Assembly: GCA_011800155.1 (NCBI GenBank)
Contig: CM022371.1
Span: 930,001-994,000, forward strand
Direction of reading: 5' to 3'
Origin: Flammulina velutipes
Lineage: Eukaryota > Basidiomycota > Agaricomycetes > Agaricales > Physalacriaceae
Length of the DNA stretch: 64,000 nucleotides
The notes below the pieces were generated by a model. It was not told the DNA's origin and ran no database searches. It was given only the letters and a program-made list of their open reading frames with translations. This document shows, piece after piece, positions 28,196-39,482 of the stretch; positions within the stretch are counted from its first letter, which is position 1, and each line of letters starts with the position of its first letter. Position numbers and translations under genes: made by a program.

Positions 28196-30104
28196 TCAAG
28201 CTTTCGCTATGTGACCTGGCGTATACAACACCGTCTCCAGATCCTGTGTCATCTTGTTGAATGCGGGATCTGGGAGGCACTCGTCAACGACTGATTAACC
28301 AGAAAGAAAGAAAGAATAGCCAACCTCCGAAAGGTAGGATGTTGTTGAAGACAATGCTTCCAATGCCGCTCGTGGGGTCTGCGAGCCAGAATAGGTTGGC
28401 GAGGCCAATCTGTGAATTAGGTCGGCGACAGACTGGCGAAGACATGGTACACCACTCACCCATTGTGCGGAGTGTGACTTGCGACCTCCGGGGATATCTT
28501 CCAAATTCACTACGTCGGCAGATATCGTTGAGCTACGACACAGTGGTGATCAGACGGAAAAGCCTCACAGAGGAACGAGTATCCCCATCCTTTGGGTATT
28601 CCGGGTCTGAAGGATAATAGGTTAGTCGGTACATGGATGGTCTAAGCTGAACCAAATGACTTACAGGAGGGGTATAGAGCCTCTTTCCAAACTGATATCC
28701 ACTGAGTCAAGTGATCCGCTTCCCAGCGCACCTGGATCAAGGAGATTTGCGGCGTGGTTCTCAAACCTGAGTAGAATAAGTACGACAATGATACTATGCT
28801 GTATTTCAGATGCGGAACGTACATCAGTTTCAATGTCTCTGACTGAAGGATTTGGACACCGCTAGGGCTAAGACCGTTGTTCAGCAGGACAGAGAGAATC
28901 TGAAGATAATCGGCAGCCGTCGAGACTTGGTAGAATATTAGTGATCTGCCAGAAATTCTCTTTGGACGGCATACATAGTCCGCCACCTCCACCAGGCACT
29001 GTAGGGTTTACAATACTGCGCGGCTCATTAAGAGTGTCAGAATGTTAAACTTTATGTGCTTACGGTTCTATGTGGTCCTCAACAACGAATTTGTTTGCGC
29101 CGTTGGCTTGTCTGTACATGTGGAGAGCATGGAGGCGTATCTGCATGTCAGGGCGCTTGGAGATATCGAATGTGATACTTTTCAGGTTGAGGGGGCCAAA
29201 TATGTACTCTGATTTGTTGAAAATGCACGGTAGTGAATGCAACAAAAGACGTACTTTCGCAGTAGTCTCCGAGACTCATACCCGACGCGCGTTCGACCAC
29301 AATGCCGGCCCAGTCCATATCTAGCGCGTATTAGTGTGACAAAAACAAAGTAGGATATTGTCGTACTAATGCCATATTCGAACGCGTCGCCTGGTTCATG
29401 TACCAGAGGCTAGAAATTTGTTTAATCCAAGTGTGACCGATCCGGGTCAACAATGGGTATTAGGCCTACCATGTTGAACATTTCCGTGTTGAACTAGTTA
29501 CTGGTTAGCATCGGCCTGAAGCGGAGATAATCGATTCACTCACATCGACTAATGATTTCTTGTTTGCCGTGGCCCAATTGTGGATATGAGCACTCCAAAT
29601 GGAATATCCAAATCCTGCGGTATGGGTTAAGAGCATCTTGAGTGTGATGGGTTTACTGCACAGAGTCAGCCCAAGAGCGCATGTTGCGGAGAGTGTTCGC
29701 TCACGATGCTTTGCGTGTATGCACGAAAGTCGGGCTTGAGTCGTAAACGACGTCTGGGTTGGCGAGCTCAGGAATAAGATTCCCTATAGGTGCATCCAAA
29801 TCGAGTTTTCCTTGCTCTACTAGGTGCATTGCTGCTAAGCCGGTTACCATTTTCGTACAAGACGCGAGCCAGAAGACCTGAGAGCATCAAGACCCAGATA
29901 TGTGTGTTGCTGAGGTATATTTACCTGGTCTTCCTTCATTGGCTCGCCGGTGTCAACGTTGTTAACACCAACCGCTTTGAGGTAAAGTGCCTTTCCTTCG
30001 CTGTTGACGACCCCAACGACGGTTCCGGGGGCACCATCATGAGGATAGGCATCCAGTAAAGTGTTCAATTGTTCAACACAGCCAGTGGACAGGTAGGAAG
30101 ACAT
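28196..30104 (-). CDS. Serine beta-lactamase-fold hydrolase (esterase/transesterase-like)
   Basis: A multi-exon gene, ATG at 30104, TGA at 28196. Joined exons give the class C beta-lactamase/LovD-type family: the catalytic SxxK as S66-C-T-K69 in FWLASCTKMVTGLA, the HTAGFGYSIW segment carrying the Tyr of the YxN/YxS element, HEPGDAFEYG, DWAGIVVERASGMSLGDY, and NLEDIPGGRKSHSAQW then LANLFWLADPTSGIG near the end. Despite the name, fungal members are cytosolic esterases or acyltransferases in secondary metabolism or detoxification; the substrate is unknown. No signal peptide. About eight or more short introns are needed, but the frame is recoverable at each, so the gene looks intact. The last exon encodes a short tail ending IAKA. 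Confidence 0.82.
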
Positions 30105-30366
30105 TGCCGTGGTAGTAGAAGTCACCAGTCTCGTTCATCGCGATCTGCTTAAGTTAACATGTCGCCACCATTCAGTATGTCGCCGGCAGAATTCGAAGAC
30201 TAGTCCTCATAGATTTTGAGGTTCTACATGAATTGTGTGAACGAGAATCCCGCAACGTGTGACTTGACAGAGACATCCCAGCAACATCCCAGACCCAAGG
30301 TGGCGGTTGGTAAGAAAGTAAACGCGGTCCGGAAGTCCGAAAGTGGATTTAATTCCCGCCACCACC

Positions 30367-32269
30367 ATGACGGACGATGGACTGCAGCTCGTCGTCGTAT
30401 CCGCTCTTCGACAGCTAATTGAGACGATAACGACGCCAATTTCATCCATCGAGCTGCTAACGCGCGTTATTACCCATAAACCTCCAGCTGGTCTTGTCCC
30501 CGGTCAAACTACACCAAGACTACGGCTAACCGACTTGTCGCGTTTTGAGAGCATTTTGGAATCTCTCGCAAACACCTGGGACGAAGGCACTGTCCGGTGC
30601 TCGCGCGACCATGGCGAACTATCTGTCATTGAGCTTAGTTTGACGCCGTCGACACCATTGAATCTGTCCAACAAGAAGCGCAAGCGCGTCGTCGACGAGG
30701 AGGCCGACTCGGCTGCAGGAAGCGAGGACTACGAAGATCCGACGCTAGATGAAAGCTACAACCCTTCACATTCTACGCTATCGCAACTTACGAAGGAGCA
30801 ACGCGAAGTGTACAATCTCATACAGAAGAGCACTGCAAAGGGACGTCTACTGGCGGAGCAGGTGACCTACCTTTTTCCTATCTCTCCAGCACACTGACAG
30901 CTTATAGTTTCGCTCCCCAGAAGATACATTTGAACCCATCTGCACCTACATCACAAAGGACGACTGCGCGAAAGCCAGGAGTTCCTCGTCCTCTGCTGGC
31001 ATCTGCAATGCAATCCACTTTAGGCCGCTCATTCGCCCTCATACGGACCCTTCCCTCGGACACTGCTCGTATCTCAATACATGCTATTCCGAGCCAACCT
31101 ACGCACAATCGCCATCCATACCCCCGTTTCCTGGATCTTCCCACAACACATATACTTCGGGCATGCGAGGTCCAAGTTCATTGCCCTCCGGCCTTGGAGC
31201 GGGCGGCAGAGGGAAAGAAAAAGCGCCCTGTCGGTATCTTCATTACGAAGTCGACTGGGATCAAGGGGACGGGGATAACCATGAGCTTAGGACAAGGCAA
31301 GTTAAGAGTGGCTCTCACAGACTAGGGCTGGGTTTGGGACCTACTGGAGAGATAACTAAGATGGTGGGTATGCTTTGTGAAGCTAAGAATGATACTAATT
31401 TCTATAGCGTCCACCCCAATGGATAAATTGCGACCTGCGACGCTTCGACTACAGTGTATTGGGAAAATTCCATGTAATCATGGCTGACCCTCCGTGGGAT
31501 ATACATATGAGTGTACGTCAGGCCTTTAGTCGTCGCTGTTAGAAATTTATCCCCTCTAGTTGCCCTATGGGACCATGACAGACGACGAGATGCGAGCGAT
31601 GCCTATCCCGATGCTCCAAGACGAAGGTCTTTTATTCCTTTGGGTGACCGGACGCGCTATGGAAGTAGGACGAGAGTGCATGCGCCACTGGGGCTACACT
31701 CGTGTCGACGAGGTCGTCTGGGTAAAAACCAACCAAGTACGCGTCCTCTTCGTTTCAAGCCCCAGCGTCTCACATTCCATAGCTACAACGCGTTATCCGA
31801 ACAGGTCGCACCGGCCACTGGTTGAACCACACCAAGGAACATATGCTCGTAGGCGTCAAAACCGTGACGGACGAGAATGGCAATCTGAAGTTCCCGAGTT
31901 GGGTGAATCGAGGGCTGGACACGGACGTGATAGTTTCTGAGGTTCGGGAGACGAGTCGGAAACCGGATGAGGCGTATGGGCTGATTGAGAGGATGTGTCC
32001 TGGTGGGAGGAAGGTGGAGATTTTTGGGAGGAAGCATAACACTCGACCTGGGTATGTGCACCCTTTCGATTCTGAGTTTCCCCCACTCATCAAGTTTCCA
32101 GGTGGTTAACGTTGGGAAACCAACTTGGACAGGCTGACCAGATCAGCGAGGATGATCTTGCGGCTAGGATCAAGGCGAAGTGTGTTTTTTTTCTATCTTT
32201 CACGTTTCTGGCTGGGGCTGAGAAATGATTATTAGGTACCCTGATCGTGTTATGAATGTTGTGAAGTAA
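30367..32269 (+). CDS. IME4: mRNA N6-adenosine methyltransferase (MT-A70, IME4/METTL3 type)
   Basis: Six or so exons from ATG 30367 to TAA 32267-32269. Exon 2 carries a Cys/His-rich stretch in the position of the METTL3 zinc fingers. The MT-A70 domain begins [29 protein letters not shown], containing the catalytic DPPW that holds the target adenine. It continues with [51 protein letters not shown] and [13 protein letters not shown]. This enzyme writes m6A on mRNA in the nucleus; in budding yeast Ime4 is needed for entry into meiosis. The last two introns split the C-terminus ([14 protein letters not shown], then [10 protein letters not shown]). Confidence 0.93.
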
Positions 32270-32552
32270 ATTATGAGTGTAACGCCACTGGGGTGGATGT
32301 GTTGTACGACTACCAATAATCAGCTATTCATTCCACACATTCTCTTTGTGATCGTCACTAGCTTAGATGAGACTTGACGCGATGTGGGCCATAGTCGAGC
32401 TTCATGGATTTTGCAGGCAGCCGTCGATGGTGATTAGAAATAAATGTGTAAGCCTAACTCTGACTGTGTCGTAAATGCGGGATATCAGATTTGAGTTACA
32501 ACTAACGGTGTATCGATACAAAGATATACAGATTATACTATCATATGTGCAG

Positions 32553-34563
32553 TTACCGACGCCGTGATAATGAAGCATCGGACATGTTAGCAGCCTTCAT
32601 ACCGACCATCCTTTCCACAACAGCCTAAAAAGCATGAGAACGATACCCTATAACAATAGAAGTCAATACACACCTGCGCTTGATCCCAATCAAGTGGCTC
32701 ATCCTCTTCCTCCTCCTTCGTAACAGTATCCTCCTGCCCCGCACCCAAGCCCCAACCTCCCACGCTCCCTCGCACCCCAGGACCCAACCCAGGACTCCTC
32801 AAAGATTCCAAAAACTCCCTCTCCTTTTCCCTCTCATTATCCAACACCACACCTCCCAGCCTAGGCGTCTCCTCCCCCGACATCTCATCATCGTCCAACA
32901 AAAGCGGCGCACGCACAACAGCCGCCGTCAGCGTCGGTAAATTGCTTCCCTTCTGCTTGATCGCTATCCGCCCCCTGCGGTCCCCGGGCAAGCCGCCGGA
33001 GAGGAAGCTGGGTGCACGTCGTTGGCCGTTGGGTTTGATTGTTTGGCGGGAGTTGAATTGGGGGCCTGGGGAGCGCAGGATGCGCAGGAGCTCTAGGACT
33101 GCTGCTTCGCCGCCTGAAGGCTGTGGTGGCGTGGGTGTGAGTGAGAATGTGGGCATGCGATATCGGTTTTGGGATGCTAGGACCAGAAGCCTGCGGATTA
33201 TTAGCGAGGGTTGATATGTAGGTAGGAGCTTACATTTGCTGGAGTCGGGGCTGTTGATATCCGGGTGTTTCTTGAAAGTTGTCTTGTCTGTTAGTCATGG
33301 ACAGGCGCGCCTTTAGTCGCGGTGCCAGAGGCAGGATAACCTTGTCGCGGAAGGAACGGAGGGCAACGGTTCGGACGTCAATCTGAGGAGTGGAGAGGGC
33401 GGATAGACTTGATATAGATCCTTTCGTTTGCTGTCGACTCGGAGAAGAAGGGCGCTTGGGCTGGCGAGCAAGGGAGGATAGGATGGGATCTGTTTGTAAA
33501 GGAAGTAAGGCCTAATCGGATGAGTATCGCGAGTACCTCGGAATGCAAAGACTCACTCCTTCGACGTATGGGAGGACTTGATCCCAAAAGAAGCCCCAGA
33601 TCTCTACGACACGACCGACGAGTTTGTCGTCTTCCTTTTCTGCTAATTTGGCGTTGAGTGTCCTCATTCCCGCGCCTATGAGTTCGGAAGTGTCGTGTTC
33701 GAGGGTGGCTAGTGCTTTGGATGGAGAAGAGGCTGCTGTTGAGATGTGTCGTTTGACGAGGATGTTGAGGTCCTCTCTGTGGACTGGTTAGGTATATCGT
33801 ACAAGGTAAAAGGGAAGGACTTGCATTGGTATTCTGAGGGGTTCGCCATTGAAGAGAGGGAGAATGTGGACGTGCAGAGTTCCCCATGGATCGGTGCCCG
33901 ATGCAGACGCCATGCTGGCCTGTGTGGGTGCTGGAAGAGAGAGAGAACTGACGGAAGGCGCTTGAGAAAGAGTTGGTGTAAGTCCTGAGTGCAAATGGGC
34001 GAAATTACCCAGTCGATGCATTTCCCGTGTGACCAGTTTGGAGTCGTATGTGCGTCCATAGGACGCCTAGAAGGTAGGCATATCAGTCCATCACGGATGT
34101 AGTTGCTCAACTAAGCAGAAGCCACCTTTGAGGGCGAAGTGTGTACTTTGTTCGAGCTGGTCATTGTCGGCGACGACGGAGGGAACGTTGGCGACGTTGG
34201 CGACGTTGGTGAGATATGGTGTGGATGGAGGAGCAGGCCGGGATGCAGCGAGCTGGACTTGTGGATTAGAGAATGGGCATGATTTTGTCCGGCGAGCTTG
34301 AGCTTGTCGGTGAGCAGTCCCAACTTTCGTGACGGCGTGCTCGCTCCAGACTCTGGTGACGAAAACAGGTTGCGGGTCGTGTCCGACCCTGAAGATGAAG
34401 CTGATAAGATGCTCGCCATGCTCGGTGGCATTGCCAACGTCGAGTCGCTCGGTGACCGTTCATTTTCTGGCGTCGTCAGCGTGCTCCCTTCAAAACGTCT
34501 AACGTCGGCGCCTCTTCCTGGACTGGTTTCCTGCGCTTTGCGCGTCCATGCGGCCGGCGCCAT
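32553..34563 (-). CDS. TORC2 subunit of the HbrB/Bit61 (PRR5/Protor) family
   Basis: A multi-exon minus gene, start ATG 34563 (MAPAAWTRK). The last exon is 32553-32624, preceded by an exon ending at 32674. The N-terminal third is Ser/Pro-rich. The HbrB-like domain follows: LHVHILPLFNGEPLRIP, DLNILVKRHI, GMRTLNAKL, VGRVVEIWGFFWDQVLPYVEG, LPLQTDPIL, VALRSFRDKVILPL, and QQMLLVLASQNRY. In yeasts these proteins (Bit61/Bit2) bind Avo3/Rictor in TOR complex 2, which governs actin and sphingolipid signalling at the plasma membrane. The C-terminal part is Glu-rich and disordered. It is divergent from SFR1 with only 111 bp between the start codons. Confidence 0.85.
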
Positions 34564-34674
34564 TAATTCTCGCGCGCGGTTAAAAGTCAACAAAACAAAA
34601 CAGGAGAAATCTGTCAATCGCTCTGTCACCTCAGTTGCTCCTCTTAACCTTGAACCACCACCATCTCCCTTCAA
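34564..34674. promoter_or_regulatory. 111-bp divergent promoter of the HbrB and SFR1 genes
   Basis: The two ATGs face away from each other across 111 bp. It contains GTTAAAAGTCAACAAAACAAAACAG and a CCACCACC(A)TCTCCC pyrimidine run, with no TATA box. Confidence 0.45.
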
Positions 34675-36872
34675 ATGTCCGACAATCTCTTTCTTGCTCC
34701 GTGCTTTGGCGACCTCTCTGCTTCACAGGTCAGAAACGCGTCGTTCGGACGCGACACGTCTCATTATTTTGGCAGGAATCGAATGATAACGTTGCTCTTG
34801 CTCGTCAACAGATGTTGCCGGATAAACAAGTCGGTTTGTTTGCGTGTTCCATACCCATACTGACGAGAGAACAGAGCCAAACCTCGATTAGTCCTTTACC
34901 AGATGTCGCGAGTCCCATCGACGCGCCAAACAGTCCCAGCATCATCTCCGAGCCTCTCCCATCTACTATATGCGTCGACTTTGCAATCACTGACCTAGAG
35001 AATGCTCCTGGCGACCTTTCCGCCCTCGCTGAACCTCCTATGAATGCTCCTTCATCTCCCATTCTCGAGAATAGTACACCTCTACCTTCGGCTCATAGCT
35101 CCCAAGCGCTGCCTGTTCTTGACAAAGTGGACAATCTTGAACATTTCGATGAGGAACTGCCTAAGAACGACCAGGATTGCACACTTCCAGACGAACAATT
35201 ACCCTTCGAACTGACAAGCGAATCAACGCCATCGTCTGCTACTGAATGCGCGACAAATCTTATCGACTTTGACGCTTCTCTTGCCCATGAGCTATCTTCC
35301 GCAGGAGCAGATCTCTACGACGATGACATTCGACACACTCCTCAATCCGAGTCTCTCAACAATTCTGCTGAACTCAACTTATCAGATGACCATGCGACAT
35401 TTCCTGACGAACCCGTGGTTGATTCTTCTTCGACGCTGGATCAAGACTACGTCTCGTCTTCGCCAACGTCTTGCCCTTCGGATCCATTTTGTTTTTCGTC
35501 ATCCCCATCTCTAGTGTCCACCGCCACTGTCCCAACTTCTGAGATGGTCTGTCGCATGATACCGTCCTCCGATTGTAATTGACTTTCTGTAGATCATCAA
35601 AGATGACGAGCAAGAAGAAGAAGAGGAATTAGATCTTGTGGCGCCTGCAAGTCTTCTTGACAGAACTATCCTTCTTGACCCTTATTTTGGCTTTCGCAGA
35701 CGGATGTACAGCTGGACAATGACTACCTACCTCCATCATCGCCACAGATTTCCTCGTCTCCGCCTCGTATCTTGCTAGAGCAAGAAGTATGTCCCTCTGC
35801 CTAATATTTTGTGTTCTGACCAAAATTTCAGGAGGAAATATCCGAGCCAGAGCGCTTTGCACTCCCACTAAGCCCAGAACACGATGTTTCCAGCGATTTT
35901 GACATACAGGCCGTATATACATCGTCGCATGAAGACGAGCCGCTCCCATCTTCTCCGGACCGCAGTCTTCCTCCATCTCATGATTGCCACATCTCGCCTC
36001 CTGCTACTACAACCCCCGAAAGATCAAACACATCTCGCATGGTGTCCTTTAGCTCTCCTCCACGCCCAGCGTCCAAAGCTCAGCCTAGCTCCCCCATTAT
36101 GCACCAATCTTCTCCAATACGCCTATCATCCAAACAAACCATGCCAACGCCCAAACGGCCCACTGCACTCAACCACAAGCGGCAATTCAAAAAACTATCT
36201 GCCCCTTTCCGCGCGCCCCAGATGAAGCTCCAAGAACCATTGTCGAGCCCGGTATCACTGCCTTTGAAGCAGCAGAAGGAAGAGTCATCGGATGGACAGT
36301 TGATGCTTCCTCCACCTCCTCCTCAGGACGTCAAGAAGAGGCACCGTACCATTCGAGCGTCTGGCCAATTCAGGTCTCCCATGGTTGGCGCCTCATCGAT
36401 TCCCAGTGGACCCTCCGTTCGTATGACCCCCACCATCCAGCTTCTTGAACGCCAAGTTCAGATTCTGAAGCGTGCAGTCAAAGTCAAGAACGGCGGGGAG
36501 GAAGAGGAACTCGAGCGGCTTGCTAAGAAATGGACTGAGGGTGGGCGTGAAGTTGCGTGGGAGCTATGGGAAGCGGTCAAGGACAACGGGAGTGGGAGCG
36601 GTTCATGGGACCAGCCTAAGAACAAGAGGTCGTTCAAGGATAGCTGGGGGTGGGTTGAGCAGGGTGATGGGAAGAAACCGAAGACGGAGAATTGGGGATG
36701 GGACGAGAAACCGGAAGGGGATGATAACGAGGAGAAACAAGCGGCGTCGACTGGAGACGATGAAGGGGATGAGAAGGTCGAGTTTACGATGGGGCTGATG
36801 CTGAGGCAGTTTGGGATTGATCCTGAGACTCTTGGGTGGAATGAAGAAGATGGTATGTTTGCTGATCTCTAG
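34675..36872 (+). CDS. SFR1: Swi5-dependent recombination DNA repair protein Sfr1/Mei5
   Basis: A multi-exon gene starting at ATG 34675 (exon 1 ends before GTCAGA at 34729). The first two thirds encode a long acidic, Ser/Pro-rich disordered region. The C-terminal conserved part comprises LERQVQILKRAVKVKN, ERLAKKWTEGGREVAWELWEAVKD, several WGW repeats (DSWGWVEQ, ENWGWDEK) and FTMGLMLRQFGIDPETLGW, which matches the Mei5/Sfr1 family. With Swi5 it forms a mediator that loads and stabilises Rad51 and Dmc1 filaments in repair and meiosis. The long N-terminus is usual; in fission yeast it holds the Rad51 and DNA contacts. Middle exon borders (35580-36040) are less certain. Confidence 0.82.
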
Positions 36873-36938
36873 TTGTCCTAGTTGTGTTTGCTGTCGTGTC
36901 CGTGCTTTGATAATTGCTGAATTGAATGAATTGCTCAA

Positions 36939-37604
36939 TCATCGTCTATCGCTGGGAACAAATGTTTCTTGAGTAGTAGACTGCATGACGGATTGGTAGA
37001 TATTGTATGCATGGCGTAAACGGGGTTTGAGTTGTTGAAGGGTTGGATGGGGAGGCTCGGACATGGTTACTTCGGCTTCGTTACTCGCCGATACGAGTTC
37101 TTGGACTGTGTTGGGGGTGAATGAAGAACGGGAGAATCGAAGGGGGAGAGAACGTACATGTTTTGACGTTGAAAGTCTTTAGTAAAGCCTTTTGGGTATC
37201 GGAGAGGGCGGTGTCCCAGAATAGAGCGTTCTCGTCGTCTTTATTAGATTCATTAGCGGGGTCGGAGAGAGAAGGGGAGACGAGAGGGAGAAAAGTACCA
37301 AAAGCAAACTGCTCAGCTTCTTTCTCTGCCTTTTTGGCTTTTGACCGCCAGGCTGCGTAGTCTTGGGGGTTTGAGGATTCTTCGGCGTCGCGCCGGGTTT
37401 TGGCGGCTTCGAATTTTTGTTCGAGGATCTGTTGGTGGTTATTGGGTTATTGGGAGGGGGAGGGAGGGGGAGGGAAGGACGGACTCTGAGGTAACGTTCG
37501 TCCCGGGCTGCTGCGACACGTCCGGGGAACGGTTTCATGCGGAAATGGCGACACTGGAGGCCGAGTTGTTTTGAGGGAGCGCGGACGAATGTGAGGGATA
37601 GCAT
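36939..37604 (-). CDS. Small mitochondrial protein of unknown function
   Basis: Four exons on the minus strand: 37485-37604, 37299-37428, 37158-37238, 36939-37105 (165 aa); all junction phases fit. The N-terminus MLSLTFVRAPSKQLGLQCRHFRMKP is rich in Arg, Lys and hydroxylated residues and lacks acids, like a matrix-targeting presequence. The middle is helical and charged (ILEQKFEAAKTRRDAEE, WRSKAKKAEKEAEQ). A later segment, FNVKTFQELVSASNEAEV, is hydrophobic-charged. I do not recognise the family. It is divergent from SSR4 with 84 bp between starts. Confidence 0.6.
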
Positions 37605-37688
37605 GGTGGGATGGATGGAAAGAGAAAGAAATGATCGGACCGGGATAAATTCATCTTTGTTTCTTTACCACTACCACCACGGACAATA

Positions 37689-38899
37689 ATGTCAGCTGCG
37701 GCGCAGGCGGCGGAGGGACTCTGCCTCAAGTTCCCGAATGAGCTAGGTATCCACCGGGAGATCACGCTGGAGCAGGCGGTTCTTATGTTGGGGCGCGCGA
37801 CGACTATGGCTGCTACTATGCCTTTCCAGTGGGGGTTCATTGACCAGCCGAAAGGTATGCATCTTCATTTTGTCTTTATGGAAGATGATGTCTGATGGCC
37901 ACGGCACAGAGGGCCAGATCTACCTCATATTCCTCCCCAGCCAAACACCCTTCCCGAACGATGGCGTGCGCTTTCTGGAGGCGGAGCAGAAATGGAACAT
38001 GCCTGCGCCTGGAGGGAAGGTACGCGTTCTTTTCTCCTCCCGATATCTGTAGGGTTTATTGACTGATTGTTGGTGGAATAGGAACTCGAAATACACGAAT
38101 CTAAATTCGGGTTCGTGCCCAACTCTAGTGACCAGAATGCGTGGAGGCTGAGGCGGCGGTTTCGGTTGACCAAGGGGGGTCATCCGCAGCTTATGCTCGT
38201 TCATTACAGTCGGGGGCAGCCGATACGTATGTTATATTTCTTCCTCCCTTGCTTTTGGTTGAATATTGGCACTGGCAGCGATAACACCGTCGTTGATGAC
38301 CCAACCCGTCCGGACGTACCCCCTGCGGACGGTGCATGAGCCTGGGGTGTTCGTAGCAGGAGAGCGTACGGGCATGAAAGTCACTGCTGGGGGTGGGGGT
38401 GGGGGAATGGCGCCACCCGTCCCGGGTCCACCTGTCGGACCGATGAACATAAACATGGGCATAAATCTGCATCAACAACAAGCGATGCTAGCGCAGCAAA
38501 ACACGAATATGGAGATGTTGGAGAGAAAACGGAGGGAGCAGGCTATGGCTAGTGCGCCGGTGAGTTCTTTTTCATCCATTTTTTTTTTTGAAAGTACGGA
38601 TTTTGACTACGGATGGGTAGCGGCCTGGTGCACCTCCCCGGGCGGATGAGATTGAGGATGCGGACGAGACTGATTCGATCTCTTCGAGGGCGTTGGCGCT
38701 TGCGAGGTATAGTCGGAATCATGATTTTATGAACGATGTGTTTAGGCATGCGGCGTATGGGGGGAAACATACGCCTGCGCGGCCGAGGCCGTACGCCGCT
38801 TTTGACGTGAATGAGATTGAGGAGAAGAGTGCGAAGTTGGAAGAGGAGATTGAGGCGCTGAAGGCTCGCTCGATAGGGAGGCAGGCGATGGTTTTGTGA
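37689..38899 (+). CDS. SSR4: SWI/SNF and RSC complex subunit Ssr4
   Basis: Five exons from ATG 37689 to TGA 38897-38899. The N-terminal Ssr4 domain is clear: TMPFQWGFIDQPKEG, QIYLIFLP, FPNDGVRFLEAEQKW, LEIHESKFGFVPNS, WRLRRRFRLTKGGHPQLMLVHYSRGQ. A Gly/Pro and Gln-rich linker follows, then a C-terminal helix-rich region with ARYSRNHDFMNDVFRHAAYG and FDVNEIEEKSAKLEEEIEAL. Ssr4 is a fungal-specific shared subunit of the SWI/SNF and RSC nucleosome remodellers in fission yeast. Introns are 50-60 bp with consensus borders. Confidence 0.88.
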
Positions 38900-39482
38900 G
38901 AGGGTAAGTGTTTGGTTTTTGAGAAATGAAGAAGCATTTCTGACTTTTTGGGTTGTAGAGTTGTATTCGTGTATGTATAATATCGTGTTGAATGTCGCTA
39001 TTTGTTTGACACTTGCTGCCTGAACTTTTACTGCACTTGCTTCTGACGCAATCCGCTATGTATTCGCCATGTGTCGGTGCAGCGCTGAGCGTATGCGCCA
39101 CACTGAATATATTCTTTCTTCCCACGGGCACGTGTATCCTTGCATTTCATCTGTCAAAGTTTCCAGTGCTGCGCACTTGAGCGCGTTCAGCCAACAATGA
39201 AATCCTGCTCTGAGGGATTTTCCCTCGCGAAATTCCCTCCCGCCTCCACCGACGCGCCTGAAGATCTCACCCACATGTTCCCACAAATTCCAAGGCTGTG
39301 CCCAGCATTGGTACCTCAGCTTGGCCTCCAAAAAAAAGGCTCCGCGTTAGATTCGCCACGCACCGTCTTCCGCGCTAATTGCGGGTTTCAGTCAACAGAG
39401 AAAGGGCCCCTAATCTAGGCTCAGCCTGCTCTTCGTCTTCTCCCATCATAATCATTCGACTCGGAGTATTATCGACCATCGC
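38900..39482. other. Intergenic upstream of the potassium transporter
   Basis: 583 bp. Overlapping short frames on both strands show no protein-like signature. It presumably holds the promoter of the HAK gene. Confidence 0.35.
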